64,000 nucleotides of DNA from assembly GCA_033816765.1 (NCBI GenBank), contig CM066294.1, positions 1,240,001 through 1,304,000 on the forward strand. Direction: 5' to 3'. The stretch comes from Nothopassalora personata (lineage: Eukaryota > Ascomycota > Dothideomycetes > Mycosphaerellales > Mycosphaerellaceae). Both the position numbers and the translations under genes were made by a program. The notes beneath the pieces are model-generated. The model saw only the letters and a list, made by a program, of their open reading frames with translations. It was not told the origin of the DNA and searched no databases. This document shows positions 30,670-42,090 of this stretch, piece by piece (the stretch's first letter is position 1; every line of letters starts with the position of its first letter).

Positions 30670-33087
30670 ATGGACATCAACTCCAATATGGACGATGACG
30701 ACGCACCGCCGAGTCCAGTCATGCCGCCGCAGGTTTTGGGCGTGCGCGATCAGCACATGGCATATCTACGCAACGACTTGCGACCATGCAAGAGCCTGAA
30801 GGTTTTGCATGTTGGTGTACATCCACGCGACCAGGAGTTCGACTATCAGGAGCCACTGATGAAAGAGGAGGACTTGTTTGATACCACAAACCCCAATCTG
30901 CCGACACAGAGCGAGATAGCTACCATCATCGCGAGACTGCCGCCACCGCCCGAGGTTACTGACACCGAAATTCAAGCTGCTTACGATGTTGCTATGTGGC
31001 AAGACGAAGACGCCGAGCAGAAGGCTGCGCAGCAGGATGATGAGGCTCAGCACGAGCGCGAAGAGCATACTGGATCTGAGGGGGATGAGCGAGCGGATGC
31101 AGAGACCGAGTCAGCGCCACAGACTGAAGAAGCAGCTCGAGAAGCTGGTCCATCTGCCGGGGAGGACGAGGCCGCAGCAGAAGGCACTGAAGACGAAGAG
31201 AACATTGAAGCTGCGCTGAACGAAGAGTTCTTTGGAGACGGCGTTGATAGTAAAGAAGAGAACGCACAGCCGCGAGACAATTCAGAGGACGAGTCATTGC
31301 CACAACCTGCAGGCTCACCTCAAGACGCCAAGCCATTCACTGTGCAGACAGAAGCAGCATCGGCCGAGACTGATCAGAACGCCGATGGTGATGCAAAGGA
31401 CCAAGCACCGCCTAATTCTTCGAGGCCAATGAAAGCTGTGCACGAGAGTTTCCTCGCCGAATTTCTCAAGCGCGGCACTCAGAGCGACGAGACTCAGAGC
31501 GACGAGAACGGACAAGGAGAGCAAGAAGTGCCGCGCTTCAGCTTTAAGAAGACCAAAAGCGACAAAAACGTTCCACTTTCGTCGTGGTCGTCTCAGCAGC
31601 CGCAGGAAAAGCCGAAACGCCAGGCGGACGAACCAGCAGTCGACGAGCGCGCTGCAAAGAAGCGCCGTGACTCGAAGCAGACTACACCTGAGCCAGCTAC
31701 CCAGGAAGACGATACAGGAACACGACCAGAAGCGGGCGCAAAGCCCATGACCGAGCACGAGAGACTCGAAACCTCGAAGGCTGAGTGCAGAACACGTATT
31801 GCAGAGCTCGAGCAGAGCGTTGAGAATGCGGACACACAATGGTTCGCGGGCATGAGTGAAAAGAAAACAGCAGAAGATGAACTTGCGGAGGCAAAACGCC
31901 AAGTCGAGGCTGCAGAGCAGCGCATCAAAGCTGCCAACGAGGCCAACGAGGCGAAAATGAAGGTGCGAAACGACAAGAGGTATGAACTGGATGCACAGAA
32001 GAGGAGACTGGCAACTCTCGAGCGTAATAGTGAGAGGCTTAGAGCTAAGGCTCGACGTGATGCTGCTCGGAAATACGGAACACCTCCTGCTGATGACTCC
32101 AAGTCTCATCCTGGATTCGGTGGATCATCGTTCAAGGCCGCACCGAAGCCTGATACTGCCAGCCGTGAACCCAGAGCACAAAGCTCAAACGCTCGATTCG
32201 GAGACAAATTCAAATCAAGCCGCCCAGGCGACAACAGGAAGTCTGGCTTCTTTGCCGGCGCAGGCAGCCAGTTTCCTGGCCAACGTGGTTTCAGGAAAGC
32301 CACATTCTACCGCGAGGGAGACTTTGACACACGACATGAAAGTGAAGACGAAGAAGAAGAAGACCTGGCCGATAGAGTCAATCGAGAAGCAGAAGAGAAA
32401 TCCCGCAGGTTCGAAGCAGAGCGAGCACGTGCGGAAGAAGCGCGGCAGAAGCAGGAGAAGCAGCAGCGTAGCGCGAACCCACCACCACGACCAGCTCCAC
32501 CTCCGCCACCACCTTCACAGCCTGTTCCTACGATGACTGCGCCGGGGATGGCGATAGCTGCGTCCAGTATCGACAGCTACAACAACTTCTGGAGCACGGT
32601 CTTCGAGAAAGTGAAGGCGGGAGAGACCCAAACCGTACTTCCATGCCCCCTCCCGGTCCTTGATGACGCCGGATTGAGAGCGGCCCTCCGCGCGAAGATT
32701 TCCAACCGCTATGCCAACAACAGCGTCATAGAGTGCCTCAACACTATGCGCAACTGGAGCCTCGACAACGTCGTCACGATGCTCGCCATGATCTTCTTCC
32801 TCGAGGCCACTGGAGTGACTTGGCACATTGATTGGCGTGCAGATAACGCGAGAGGGAACTACAAGGGTTGGATCGAGAAGACTACGGAGCAGAATGCAGT
32901 CTTGAAGAAGCTTCTAAGGACGGAGTCGATGCGGTGGCATGAGGACAGACTTGATCCGAGGACTGGAACCAAGGGCACAGCTCATCCGTTGAGTAGGGCG
33001 CCGTTTGTGCAGAGCATTTGGCAGGCGATTTGTCATTGTGAAGATCTTTTCTTTCCGTGCAGGCCTGCCGTAGTGCAGCGACACTAA
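30670..33087 (+). CDS. Large acidic coiled-coil protein of unknown function
   Basis: ATG 30670 (MDINSNMDDDDAPPSPVMPP) gives 805 aa; the ATG six codons later is an alternative. Residues about 130-250 are extremely Glu/Asp/Gln/Ala-rich and likely disordered. A basic patch KKRRDSKQ near residue 330 could be a nuclear signal. Residues about 360-475 form a long coiled coil (TRIAELEQSVENAD; AEAKRQVEAAEQRIKAANEA). A Gly/Arg-rich, then acidic, then Pro-rich linker (PPPRPAPPPPPPSQP) follows, and the last 150 residues are folded-looking (ALRAKISNRYANNSVIECLN; NVVTMLAMIFFLEAT). I recognise no family. The final codons look unlike the rest, and a 3' intron may be missed. Possibly nuclear. Confidence 0.7.
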   Translation: MDINSNMDDDDAPPSPVMPPQVLGVRDQHMAYLRNDLRPCKSLKVLHVGVHPRDQEFDYQEPLMKEEDLFDTTNPNLPTQSEIATIIARLPPPPEVTDTEIQAAYDVAMWQDEDAEQKAAQQDDEAQHEREEHTGSEGDERADAETESAPQTEEAAREAGPSAGEDEAAAEGTEDEENIEAALNEEFFGDGVDSKEENAQPRDNSEDESLPQPAGSPQDAKPFTVQTEAASAETDQNADGDAKDQAPPNSSRPMKAVHESFLAEFLKRGTQSDETQSDENGQGEQEVPRFSFKKTKSDKNVPLSSWSSQQPQEKPKRQADEPAVDERAAKKRRDSKQTTPEPATQEDDTGTRPEAGAKPMTEHERLETSKAECRTRIAELEQSVENADTQWFAGMSEKKTAEDELAEAKRQVEAAEQRIKAANEANEAKMKVRNDKRYELDAQKRRLATLERNSERLRAKARRDAARKYGTPPADDSKSHPGFGGSSFKAAPKPDTASREPRAQSSNARFGDKFKSSRPGDNRKSGFFAGAGSQFPGQRGFRKATFYREGDFDTRHESEDEEEEDLADRVNREAEEKSRRFEAERARAEEARQKQEKQQRSANPPPRPAPPPPPPSQPVPTMTAPGMAIAASSIDSYNNFWSTVFEKVKAGETQTVLPCPLPVLDDAGLRAALRAKISNRYANNSVIECLNTMRNWSLDNVVTMLAMIFFLEATGVTWHIDWRADNARGNYKGWIEKTTEQNAVLKKLLRTESMRWHEDRLDPRTGTKGTAHPLSRAPFVQSIWQAICHCEDLFFPCRPAVVQRH

Positions 33088-33364
33088 ACCCACACGCTAC
33101 GCGCACCTGCTCCCCTCGTACCATCGTTTCTGCTTTGACCTTTAGACACTGCTGCGACCCGCACGAAAGCCACGCTTGAGATTGAGCCCTGCTCCATGAC
33201 CCGGCATGGCTAAAGCTTACCGGAGCTTTTCGTGCAGCTGTCTGAGGTGAGCAGTGGTTGGGCTTGAGATTGTGGCGCTTGGCGATGGTTTGAGACTGAG
33301 ACTTAATGGGAGAGAAGTCGCTGTGGTCGAAAACCTTTGACCTCCACCCTCTCCTCGGGCGCAA

Positions 33365-34494
33365 TGAATTGACATCGGCTCCATCGTATTCGGCGGAGCG
33401 CAAGGCTGGGTTTCACCATACCGCTATCTCTCTGCCCTGTGTCCCGTTGGCTTCACCCTCTATACCACCAGCCTGGTTCCCCATGATTGCCAACGAACGT
33501 ATGCCGGCTTCGCCATCGGCACCAACCCTCTCCCCTGCACCATCGACGGTGCAAAACGGGATCGCGCCACCTCCAGCGGAGGTCTTCACGTCATGCGTCG
33601 AAGCATCGCCTCCTTTCCCCATCGACTTCAGTGCGATAAAGGCAACATCGATCTCTTAACCTCTCACCAGATTCGCTCGGGGTACCCCGGAAACCTCTGC
33701 CTAATCTAAGCTCCGTGTCATAACGCACAGCAGGAGGGCAAGCCGCCGACATACGCATTCTCTTCCCTTACCTACACGCTGCTACTCTTTGTGGCGATCC
33801 GGGACTATTGAATGCACGCCGGGGACGAGGGAGTGGTGAGGGAAGTGTGAAATAGAGTCTTGAAGTTGAGGGGTTTCGTGGAGGGGCTCATCAAAGAGAG
33901 AGGTTTGGTGGCACCGCTGCCGGAGTTGTCTTAACGTTCTTCCCGCTGCTATGACCAGTATAGAGGTGAGCACGGGAATCAACTTGGCAAACTATAATAT
34001 GCTTCTGTCAATGGCAGAGATGTGTAGAGACGTCAAAGAGAAAGAGGCACTGGTAGAACGCGCGGAGAGGCTGAAGTAGAAGATTGTGGAGCATCCGTGG
34101 GACGAAAGTTTGGAAGTATTGAGATTTGGAGAGAATTGAGAGCAGGCCGGGATCGCGCAGGATGTGAACGCTTATGGGACCTCATTGGGAGTCTCGATGA
34201 AGCAGAACGTAGACTTGATGAGCCGGCAGCAGCCAGAGAGTTGTCTGCCCGCAGAATTTGCAGGACTAGGACCACGCCTCGATGACATTAAGCTCTGCAG
34301 TCCATACGCCACCGACTTTGCTCTCGAAGTACTGTTCTCGCGAGGCGAAGGCACCGCCGCACTTGACTTGCTTCGTCGAGTCTGGGTGATCATGGCAGAC
34401 GAGTCGCATCCGAACTATTCTGGCTGCCATTGGCAGGCCATGACACTTGAAGAGGCGTCGTATCATGATTCCACGTACCTTGTACATGGGTGAT
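33365..34494 (+). pseudogene. Alpha-L-rhamnosidase-like (GH78-type) pseudogene
   Basis: Pieces of one glycosidase can be read on the plus strand in order. From about 33370, one frame gives TYAGFAIGTNPLPCTIDGAK, RDR, GGLHVMRRSIAS and NIDLLTSHQIRSGYPGNL, ending in a stop at 33712. From 33951 to 34493 another gives NYNMLLSMAEMCRDV, KIVEHPWDESLEVLR, EQAGIAQDVNAYG, FALEVLFSRGEGTAALDLLRRVW, then YSGCHWQAM and YLVHG. The block order, with the (EQAG)xAQDxNAY and LLRRVW.xM motifs, fits fungal GH78-like proteins. The catalytic middle is missing, and a TAG and a TGA lie in the second block, so it is dead. The family call is from memory. Confidence 0.55.
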
Positions 34495-34835
34495 CGACTA
34501 GTCCAGTGTATCTCCTGCCACGTTGTGTTGTCAGCCTGCGCCCTTATTGAGCCAGACTGGAAGAAATAGGAGGCTCGACCTGTGTATGCTGGTTTGAGTC
34601 ATGTTGAAGCACCAATACCGTCATGTGTTGGGTAGATTAAGATCAGGTGGAAGTTTGATGAGGAGGCTGAAATAGGAAGTGTATGCTGTAATGTCCCGCC
34701 GGGAAGCCGAGGTGCCATCTATCCTCTCAATTGCTGGTCGTTCGACTGCGATGCCAGCAAGTCGATGCAACATCCACCATGTATCGAGTCGAAAGGCGGA
34801 CTGCTGCATGCGACTCTGCGCAAGATCTAGTGGGC

Positions 34836-36233
34836 TCAATCCGCGACACGATTTCCAAAGTCCCAGGCCTCGCCGTTAGTCAGCTCAACGCCTCTTTCAG
34901 TTGCGAATGTATCGAAGTCGCTGGTTGATATGCTGGCACCGGTGTTGTCCAAGCAATAGATCCCGCATCCAGCTTTGCAATTTGACATGTTCATTGGCTG
35001 CCGTGGGCGCGTCTTGCAATTTCGGTGATGTTCGAAGCGATTGACGACGCACGATATCCTTAACTGCTGTGGCAGTGAGATGACGTCTCTGATATACCCG
35101 ATCGGTCCGCGCCCATGATCGGACGCCATGAGAACATTGTCGATAACAACCTCACGTAACGCCATCTCGGCATGCCGCTGAAGGAAGCTCTTCCAGTCAT
35201 CATCATCGATAACTTCGACTATGGGTCTTTGGACAGCAGGCTTCCACCACGGATCTTGCTGGCGAGCTAACTCAAAGTGCTGGAGTTTTGGAAAGATGCC
35301 GTCGCAGATCCGAGAATGCACAAGAGCATAGTCTCGTAGTGCGTACTTGGACCTGTTCGTACCTCGAAGTAAGATGGACAGCCACTCTATGTTCGAGGCA
35401 GTGTCAAGAAGTCTTGCACAGCACCGGATCCAACGATAAGTCTCTGGATGTGCAGGCCGCTGAAGTCCTTCGTGGTTGCCATCGTGTTCGCCAAAGATAC
35501 TTCCATGATCGAGGATCAACTCTAGCTTGGTCAAGTTCGCCAGATTGACAGAGTAATCTGCAAATGGTAGTACCGTGAGTATGGCCAGACCTTGAATTTG
35601 AAGGCGGTGGCTTGTAACCACCTTCATCAACATCTCGAAATCGTTCAAACGCTGCTCGAGATTCCCAGCTCTTCGGCGCTCCCGCTGCTCGTAATGCTTC
35701 CTGCCGTGAGATTTGATGATAGCTTCCGTCACCTGGTTGAAGCCCGGCTCTCTAATTCTTGTTTCAAACGCGATGTCTTTCAGAGCGGTTAGCTTGGTGA
35801 GTGATGAGATTATGATATCCAGAGTGGCCTCGTTGGCAGAGTGGTCCTGCTTGATCCTGTTGATACTTGCGCGTGCTTTGGATTGTGGAAAAACTGCCGG
35901 CAACGGCGCGAACATCTGGGACCATTTCTGCTTCTCCTTTTCCTTTGACCACGTTGGAATGTTGCCCGGTATGAGCGACAAGTCGTTGTCGCCCAGAAAG
36001 GTGACTTTGCTGACTTCACTCGCCCAAAGGGGGTGGTCGCAGAAGTCACGAAAGTTTCGTAGAGAACTGGTTGATGGGTGTAAGTATAAGCATCTCATGC
36101 GTCTCTGGATGGCTGAAGTCGAAGGAGGCATCAGCTCTTTGCACGACAGTCGCAGTCTGAGAATATCGTCTGTAGCCAGGTCCTGGATGATGTCGAGCAG
36201 GAGTTCGTCCGGAAGGTCCGTAATCTTGGCCAT
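34836..36233 (-). CDS. F-box protein
   Basis: Substrate-recognition subunit of an SCF ubiquitin ligase, by domain. The frame is open upstream to 36419, but ATG 36233 (MAKITDLPDELLLDIIQDLA) places the F-box right at the N-terminus, as is usual in fungi, and gives 465 aa. The F-box (residues 4-40) reads ITDLPDELLLDIIQDLATDD then ILRLRLSCKELMPP, a normal Skp1-binding sequence. The rest is a Leu-rich region without clear repeats (LTKLTALKDIAFETR; NLANLTKLELILDHG), probably an irregular LRR-like substrate domain. Cys-rich near the end (CKAGCGIYC). Intact. The target is unknown. Confidence 0.82.
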   Translation of the reverse strand: MAKITDLPDELLLDIIQDLATDDILRLRLSCKELMPPSTSAIQRRMRCLYLHPSTSSLRNFRDFCDHPLWASEVSKVTFLGDNDLSLIPGNIPTWSKEKEKQKWSQMFAPLPAVFPQSKARASINRIKQDHSANEATLDIIISSLTKLTALKDIAFETRIREPGFNQVTEAIIKSHGRKHYEQRERRRAGNLEQRLNDFEMLMKVVTSHRLQIQGLAILTVLPFADYSVNLANLTKLELILDHGSIFGEHDGNHEGLQRPAHPETYRWIRCCARLLDTASNIEWLSILLRGTNRSKYALRDYALVHSRICDGIFPKLQHFELARQQDPWWKPAVQRPIVEVIDDDDWKSFLQRHAEMALREVVIDNVLMASDHGRGPIGYIRDVISLPQQLRISCVVNRFEHHRNCKTRPRQPMNMSNCKAGCGIYCLDNTGASISTSDFDTFATERGVELTNGEAWDFGNRVAD

Positions 36234-36627
36234 TCCGGTGCCGCTCTGCTTCTGCCGGTGGCGTCGGCATGTCGTATTGTGGTATACCATGATGTGTCGT
36301 GGTTTGAATACCTGTGATTGCTTGTCTTGGTCTTGGAGATGCTGATGCCGCTCCTTGCGTTGAGGTGTAATGTAGGTGCCGCAAGGTGTGTCCAACGTCA
36401 CAAGTTGAACGTGAAGCATGTGCTACACTGAACATCTGATGCTGCCGTGAGCAATATTAGTAGGTCCCTGGTGATGAGTAATAGGATGTCAGCTAGAAAC
36501 TATGAATTATGCTTTGAGTACTCCACACCCACGACACTATCCGCTAAAGTTTCACGTTTGGTATCGGTAGAAGCACCAGCAGTCGAGGAAGTCGCCTCAC
36601 CACGTGCAAGAGCGACCATATGAAGGC

Positions 36628-37279
36628 CTACGACTTCTCATCCGGCTCAGCCTCGACATGTCCCACAGGCACCAGCTTGCCCACGACCAAATACTTCTCG
36701 TTGAACCGCTCCTCCCAACCCCTCAGCGCCTCCATCTCATCACCACCCAAATCTTCCAACTTGTCTAACGGTCCATTTAAGTCCTCCGTCAGCATCTCTG
36801 CATCGAAGCTGCCACATGCGAGGCCTCTCGATGCGTCTCTTCCTGCAAAGTTCTGGTATGGTCCGCCCGGGCCGTAAAAGTTGCGGCCGGGTGTGACGTC
36901 GAAGACCTTGCCGCGTACTGCGAGATACACGGGCATGCCCTTTTTACCGTTGTATGGGAGGAGTTGTGGAGGGGTGAAGACCTTGAATACGGTGGGTTGT
37001 GGTGCGGCGGGGAGGACTGCGGCGGTCTTCTTCGGTCGGAGGCGGTAATATGTGATGATGAGGAAGAGCGCGATGAGGATGAGGTTGATCGGGGAGCCGA
37101 TTGTGGCTCTACACAGTTGGTGTCAGCGCATCGTACGGCGTCCATCGGAACGTATTGACATACACTTCAGCTGCTGGAGCTTCGGCCGTGTTCATCGTGC
37201 TGCCTTCAAAGTGGTCAGGCTCCGCCTCCCTTCTGGTGTTCAAAACACATGTGTAATCCAGGACTTACTGTCATCCATC
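36628..37279 (-). CDS. DAP1: Dap1-like membrane-associated progesterone receptor (haem-binding cytochrome b5-like), 3 exons
   Basis: MAPR proteins bind haem and support ER cytochrome P450s such as Erg11 in sterol synthesis. Exons 37279-37270, 37203-37164 and 37108-36628 join in frame through two GT-AG introns (66 and 55 bp) to 176 aa. The N-terminus MDDSSTMNTAEAP... is followed by one membrane anchor (PINLILIALFLIITYY, about 23-38) and a short basic linker. The cytochrome-b5-like domain starts VFKVFTPPQLLPYNG and has MPVYLAVRGKVFDVTPGRNF and YGPGGPYQNFAGRDASRGLA; the Tyr residues here include the haem ligand of MAPR proteins, in place of the two His of b5. The acidic C-tail ends EPDEKS. An inner ATG in exon 2 is an alternative start. 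Confidence 0.9.
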
Positions 37280-38885
37280 TTGACTTGCTATCACCGGTAG
37301 TGGGAGGCAAACAGAAGTAAGTTGTTTCCGAGAAGATGTAAGCTCCAAGTACCGACGTAATGCGAGCCCCGGCATTCGTTGTCCCGTCGATCCGAAAACA
37401 GTAGGATGACCCGACATCGAGCCATCCAGCAAATCACTCCCACCCCTCCATCGACATCATGGTCACAAGCATTGAATGTGCATTCACTCGCATCAAGACC
37501 ACTAGCTATCGCCGCGAAAGTCATCAGACCGATCATCCGCAAGCACAAGTCTAATGCCAAGGCCGGCAGTCTCAAGCCCTTTTGACGCTTTATCGAAGGA
37601 AGCACCACCATCATGTCCGCACCGGCAATATGCTCCTTCGTGGTCGCCGATAATATCAAACTTCAATCCTAGATCCTTCGACACATCTGCGAAGGTAACA
37701 GAAGGCGCCCATATATTTGAGGTAAGCTCGTGGCCCCACAAGGAAGCTATTGGAGGAACGAGAGCGACTGTGCCGGCACGCAAGGCAGCCAAAGACATGA
37801 AGTCGCCGCCGCTAGAAAACGTCTTCACACATGCGACAAACACAATGTTTGACCAACATGTACATCACCTGACCGGTGCTGAGCGTCATCGCTGCTGTGC
37901 TGCCATCAGCTTTCGCCAGAAGCTTGGCATTTCCCGGTGCTGGATCACCTTGCTCACTGAAGCAGCATTCGCATTCGAAGGGGGCGCACCCGCATCTACC
38001 ACAGCATCTATCCGCTGTGACGTTGGACGAGATCGCCACCAGCCTCTCCAGAAGAGCCGCCGTGCTGCCGGTCGAGACTGAATCCGTGCTTGGCTACTCG
38101 TTCTAGACGACCAAGGTCGCATCGGGCACAACGCCACAGCCGTTTCGCCTCTTGCTGGACTCTGGCTAGGGAGGCCTTCTAAGGCGAGGCGCTCAGTGCC
38201 TCGAAGCAAAATGGTCCGACGAGCGCGGCGCCTATGGTGTACACCCATCCGAATTCTTCTACGTCTGATCCATTACATGAGAGCTTCATCATGAACGTTG
38301 CACACTATGTAGATGGAAATGTAACAAAAGACATACTGCATCTCCTTAACGTGGAATATCCAGATGTCGCCTTCCGGAGTGTCGATTCGATGCGTGATGA
38401 AAACTTTCTTCTCATGATCTTGGCGGACCATTGTGATGGGTATGCCGTGATGAGCTCGTTGGCGAAGGTATCGGTTGTTGCTTGGCTGTGAACAATGAAT
38501 GGCTACCCGTACGGAAGTCTGCAGAGCCGTAAGCATCCGGTGCATTCTCCTGTATGGACTTACAGAGCTCAGCTGTGCCCGAGCTGCGCTTGACCTGACC
38601 GCCGCCGTCTCGTTCGCTCGCATAAACCCCCAAGAGATCTACGCTGCACGCCAACGAAGACCTTCTTCGTTCGCGGCTTGGTGTGATCACATACTGCAGG
38701 TGGAATGTAGGACATGTCGACTCTCGGGCCCAGTTTTAGCCGAAGGCCTCACATGCAAGTGTCGCGAGTCTGCAGGGGTAGTATCGATAAGCTGCCAGCC
38801 CCACCATCGCTCAAACATATAGTGACTCTCTTTTCAGATACTTCTTCACAGACCGTCACATCCAATCACCACATCAGCAGAAGAG
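37280..38885. other. Intergenic, no gene I can support
   Basis: Overlapping frames of 110-175 codons occur on both strands at 37500-38100. The minus-strand frames at 37502-37843 and 38039-37812 carry several Cys and Gly-rich pieces and could be a decayed gene, but the frames disagree and no family is recognisable. Confidence 0.4.
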
Positions 38886-39998
38886 ATGTCGTTCTTCAAG
38901 AAACTGACCAAGGAGTTCGAGGAAAAGTTCAACGTCGGCGACGAGAAGAGGTCCGATTCGAAGCCTGCGGATAGCAGTCACGACGGCACTCGTGGCCAAT
39001 CCGATTCATACTACGGTGGCGGTGCTCCTCCGAGCCAGCCCCAGTACGGCGGACATGCATCATACGGACAGCAGCAACAGTACGGCCAGCCTCAATATGG
39101 TGGCCAACAGCAGCAGTATGGCGGCCCACCCCCGAACCAGAGTCACGGCGGCGATCACTCTTCGTACGGCCAACAGCCACAGTACGGCCAATCTCAGCAG
39201 TATGGCCAGCCTCAACACGGTGGCCCACAGGGTCGACCTCCTCAGCCCCCACGCTGGATCCAGCAGTTCGACCAGCAGAGCCAGCGCAACTACTACGTAG
39301 AGACGACTGGCCGCACTGAGTGGAATCCACCTTCCGACTTGCATGCTGGATCAGGCGGTGACCGTGGTTTCGGAACAGCTGCTGGCGTGGCCGGTCTTGG
39401 CGCAGCAGGTGTAGCTGCATACGGTGCCAGCCACATGGGCGGCAGCGGAGGCCATGACCAGGGCGCAGGCGGCTCCCACAACCAGTACGGTGGCGCTCAT
39501 GGCTACAACGATCCTCAGCACCAGCAGAACGCTCAGAATTACCACGGCGGCATCGACGAGAAGGAGAAGAAGAAGAAGGAGAAGGACAACGGCACTCGTA
39601 ACATGCTACTAGCTGGTGCTGGTGGTTTGGCTGTGGGTGGTCTTGTCGGTGCTGCTACCGCTCGTAAGTCATGTTGATCTATATCAACAATTATCACTCT
39701 CGTGACCTCTCACACTTTCACAGACGACTCAGACAGCGATGACGGGCACCATGGTGCATCTTCAGGAGGCAACCCGAACTTCGTCTCTCCACCAGCTGAC
39801 CCGTCATACGCCTATGGCACACCTGCCGCGCGCCCACCTCATGACAGCGATGCCGAGTCGCTTCACGAAGCTCAGCAGGAGTACAACGAAGCTGTCGAGG
39901 CAGCTGCTGACTCTGACGCCAGCAGTGACGAGCTTGAGGACCTTCAGGAGGCACGTGAGGAGCTCGAAGAGGAGCGCGAGGATTACTACGAGGACTAA
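38886..39998 (+). CDS. WW-domain protein with Gln/Gly/Tyr-rich prion-like region, 2 exons
   Basis: Exon 1 is 38886-39663, then a 60-bp GT-AG intron, then exon 2 is 39724-39998, 350 aa in one frame. The N-terminal helix MSFFKKLTKEFEEKFNVGDE is amphipathic. Residues about 41-118 are repeats of the type YGQPQYGGQQQ, low-complexity and prion-like. The WW domain (about 120-149) has PPRWIQQFDQQSQRNYYVET with Trp124 and the second Trp146 followed by Pro, so Pro-motif binding is expected. A Gly/Ala-rich segment (GTAAGVAGLGAAGVAAYGA) follows, then a basic stretch and a glycine-zipper-like hydrophobic segment (LLAGAGGLAVGGLVGAATA) at the intron, then an acidic tail of Asp/Glu and Ser. Possibly a membrane-associated adaptor; partner unknown. 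Confidence 0.82.
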
Positions 39999-40639
39999 CC
40001 TGGAGCCGTTGACCATGACTGTTGTGTTCTGCAAGGACACGAAGATCCTACTTGTGACCATATTGGAACACATTGCCGATTTGCCGATCTATACCTGGAT
40101 GGCGTTCTGAGCGGTTCTGTGGGACTAGAAGGACAGGGGTATGACATTATAGACTGCTCGTATCAGGCATACGGTATGTCTGTAATTCCTGCTCTTTCTG
40201 ACGACTTCACTCTGCCGTCTCTCGCGTCGAGCCTTCTTGAAGATCCACGTACTGACAAGTCACTGTCGGATGCCATCATCTGACTACCATGTCCAGCCAT
40301 GTGGACTGTCCACAATCTACTGCGAGATGTGGAAATAGAACGCTTCCTCAGTGATCTTGAGTACGATTTGCAGTCTAAGCTCGATTGAGACTGCGAAAGA
40401 GTTTGCACTCGCCGAGATACAACGGCAGTCTCTGACTGATATCTCAACTTCAGCCCAAAGTCGCCATGAACATGCTCGCAGTGAAGTCGACTATTGATCA
40501 TATGCACAGCAACCACGTTCCCTCGAACTGGCGGGAGCCTGTCTCTCGACCTTACACCATCACTCATAGACGCCGCTTCGTCCCAGACCTCTTCGAATGA
40601 CTTTCCTTCGCGATTCTCGACCCTCCATCGAGATAGATG
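39999..40639. other. Intergenic, no gene seen
   Basis: Between the WW gene and the 3' end of the minus-strand F-box-like pseudogene. A minus-strand frame at 40163-40567 is Ser/Arg-rich and looks like chance. Confidence 0.5.
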
Positions 40640-41474
40640 CTACTCGAGCATATGCATCGAGTTCTCCTTCGCCATGCTGACCCATTGACTTCCTTCTGCG
40701 ATGAAGCAGCTGTAACAACTGCCCGGACCGCCATGACGTTTGATCACGACCTTGAGAGCTGTGGAGTACCTCGACTTCACCGAATTTCGGCCTCTCATGA
40801 GCTTGAAAGCCACATCTTGTAGATGTGCGAGTGTGACCGGTCCCTCCTCGGTGATTATGTCGCAGACGCGAATCTCTCGTTCTCGAGCTATATCGTCATT
40901 GATCATCATGTGTTCGAAGCCCGGGCCCATCTCGAAAGAGTATATGTCATTGCGAAGGACAGGTGGCTGAGTGAGGAACATGTTTCGCCAGGCTTCAGGG
41001 CGCCATGATAGGAGGTACGAAGGGCTGATGGAAAGAACCATCTATGTTGGCTGTTCAGCGAGTCTGGTCTCGAGGCGGAAGCGCTAGATGAATCTGGCAG
41101 ATCGCTTTGCTGTTGTAGTACATTTTGATGGGCGAGTAGCTCGAACAGCCAGTGTTATCGATGTCAATGTCGCCCTTTGATCACGCTGGAGTAGTCGAGA
41201 ATGCCGTGCTCAAGTGAGCAGCCTTTGCAGCCAGCGATTTGCCGACGTTGTTCTAGGTTCGATTGACACGTTGTACTGCGATGAGGTCTTTTGGTGATAG
41301 GCGCAGGAGATTCATTTCCACCACCTCATAGATGCCCATTGCCTTGCTTGCGGCTGTCTCAATATGCTGCTCTGGTGTGAGGCTCATCTTGAGTAGCTTT
41401 GCAGCAATTTGATCCTCACTTTGGACATTATTTTTGGAGAGAGCAGATACAGAATTCGATGGGGTGATTTGCAT
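40640..41474 (-). pseudogene. F-box-like protein pseudogene
   Basis: The minus strand from ATG 41474 reads to an F-box-like core, AMGIYEVVEMNLLRLSPKDL then IAVQRVNRT. At once a TAG stands where these fungal proteins have Trp (VNRTW). After more damaged sequence with a TGA, the C-terminal part is clear again from about 41080: a TAG just before MVLSISPSYLLSWRPEAWRN, then MFLTQPPVL, typical of the short Dothideomycete F-box-like family, with KLMRGRNSV later. Both TAGs fit TGG-to-TAG, i.e. TpG-to-TpA on the coding strand, the RIP direction. The C-terminal 133 codons are still open. An intact spliced gene is unlikely but not excluded. Confidence 0.5.
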
Positions 41475-42090
41475 TGTCTGTTAGAGGTGAGCGTGACTGC
41501 TGTGGGTGTGAGCAAGGGTCGCTTATGGTAATCTATGTGGTCGAGTCCGATGCGTGGTGTTGTAATGGTTGACGTGTTTGACATTGAAAACGACTTCACG
41601 GGATTGTAAGCTACCGTCGAAAGAGCGAGTCAAAGAAGAGGAGAACTGGCGACTCTCGACGAAGCATGTGATTAAGATCGCCCCTGCTCTCAATTGCGCT
41701 TCACTTACGTAATAGACATCACATAGAATCAAACGCGGATATACTCTGCTGGACCCTGGCGTACTCTTCTCGCCCTCTCCTAGGTTGCATGACCCGTTCG
41801 AGTTATCAGTGTGCAATCTAAAGGTGAGAGATGCGACATCGAGTCTGTCGATACGAGACAGCCGGTGGCTTCCGCAATGAGAAGAAGAGTGTACAAGGAG
41901 AGAAATGGTGATGTTGCGAGATGTGATGATGGCATGTGAGCGCCAAGCTCGGCGAGCGCCGCACGCCGTTTGCATGGTTCAAGCTTTCGATTTCCAGGTT
42001 CACGACATCTCATCACTAGAATTATATCTCATCACAGTAAGTCTCGTGTGAACGTCTTGCTTGGTGATGAGTATACACTGACATCCCCAG

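Noticed and set aside
31315..32109. 264-codon Cys/Leu-rich frame antisense to the coiled-coil gene
   Set aside because: Shadow of the Glu/Lys/Ala-rich coding strand; composition explains the open frame.
37502..38081. Overlapping frames of 110-175 codons on both strands with Cys-rich pieces
   Set aside because: The frames disagree along the stretch, neither strand gives a recognisable family, and no splice pattern joins them convincingly.
40163..40567. Minus-strand frame of 134 codons
   Set aside because: Ser/Arg-rich composition typical of chance frames, no ATG context or domain, and it lies between the WW gene and a pseudogene.
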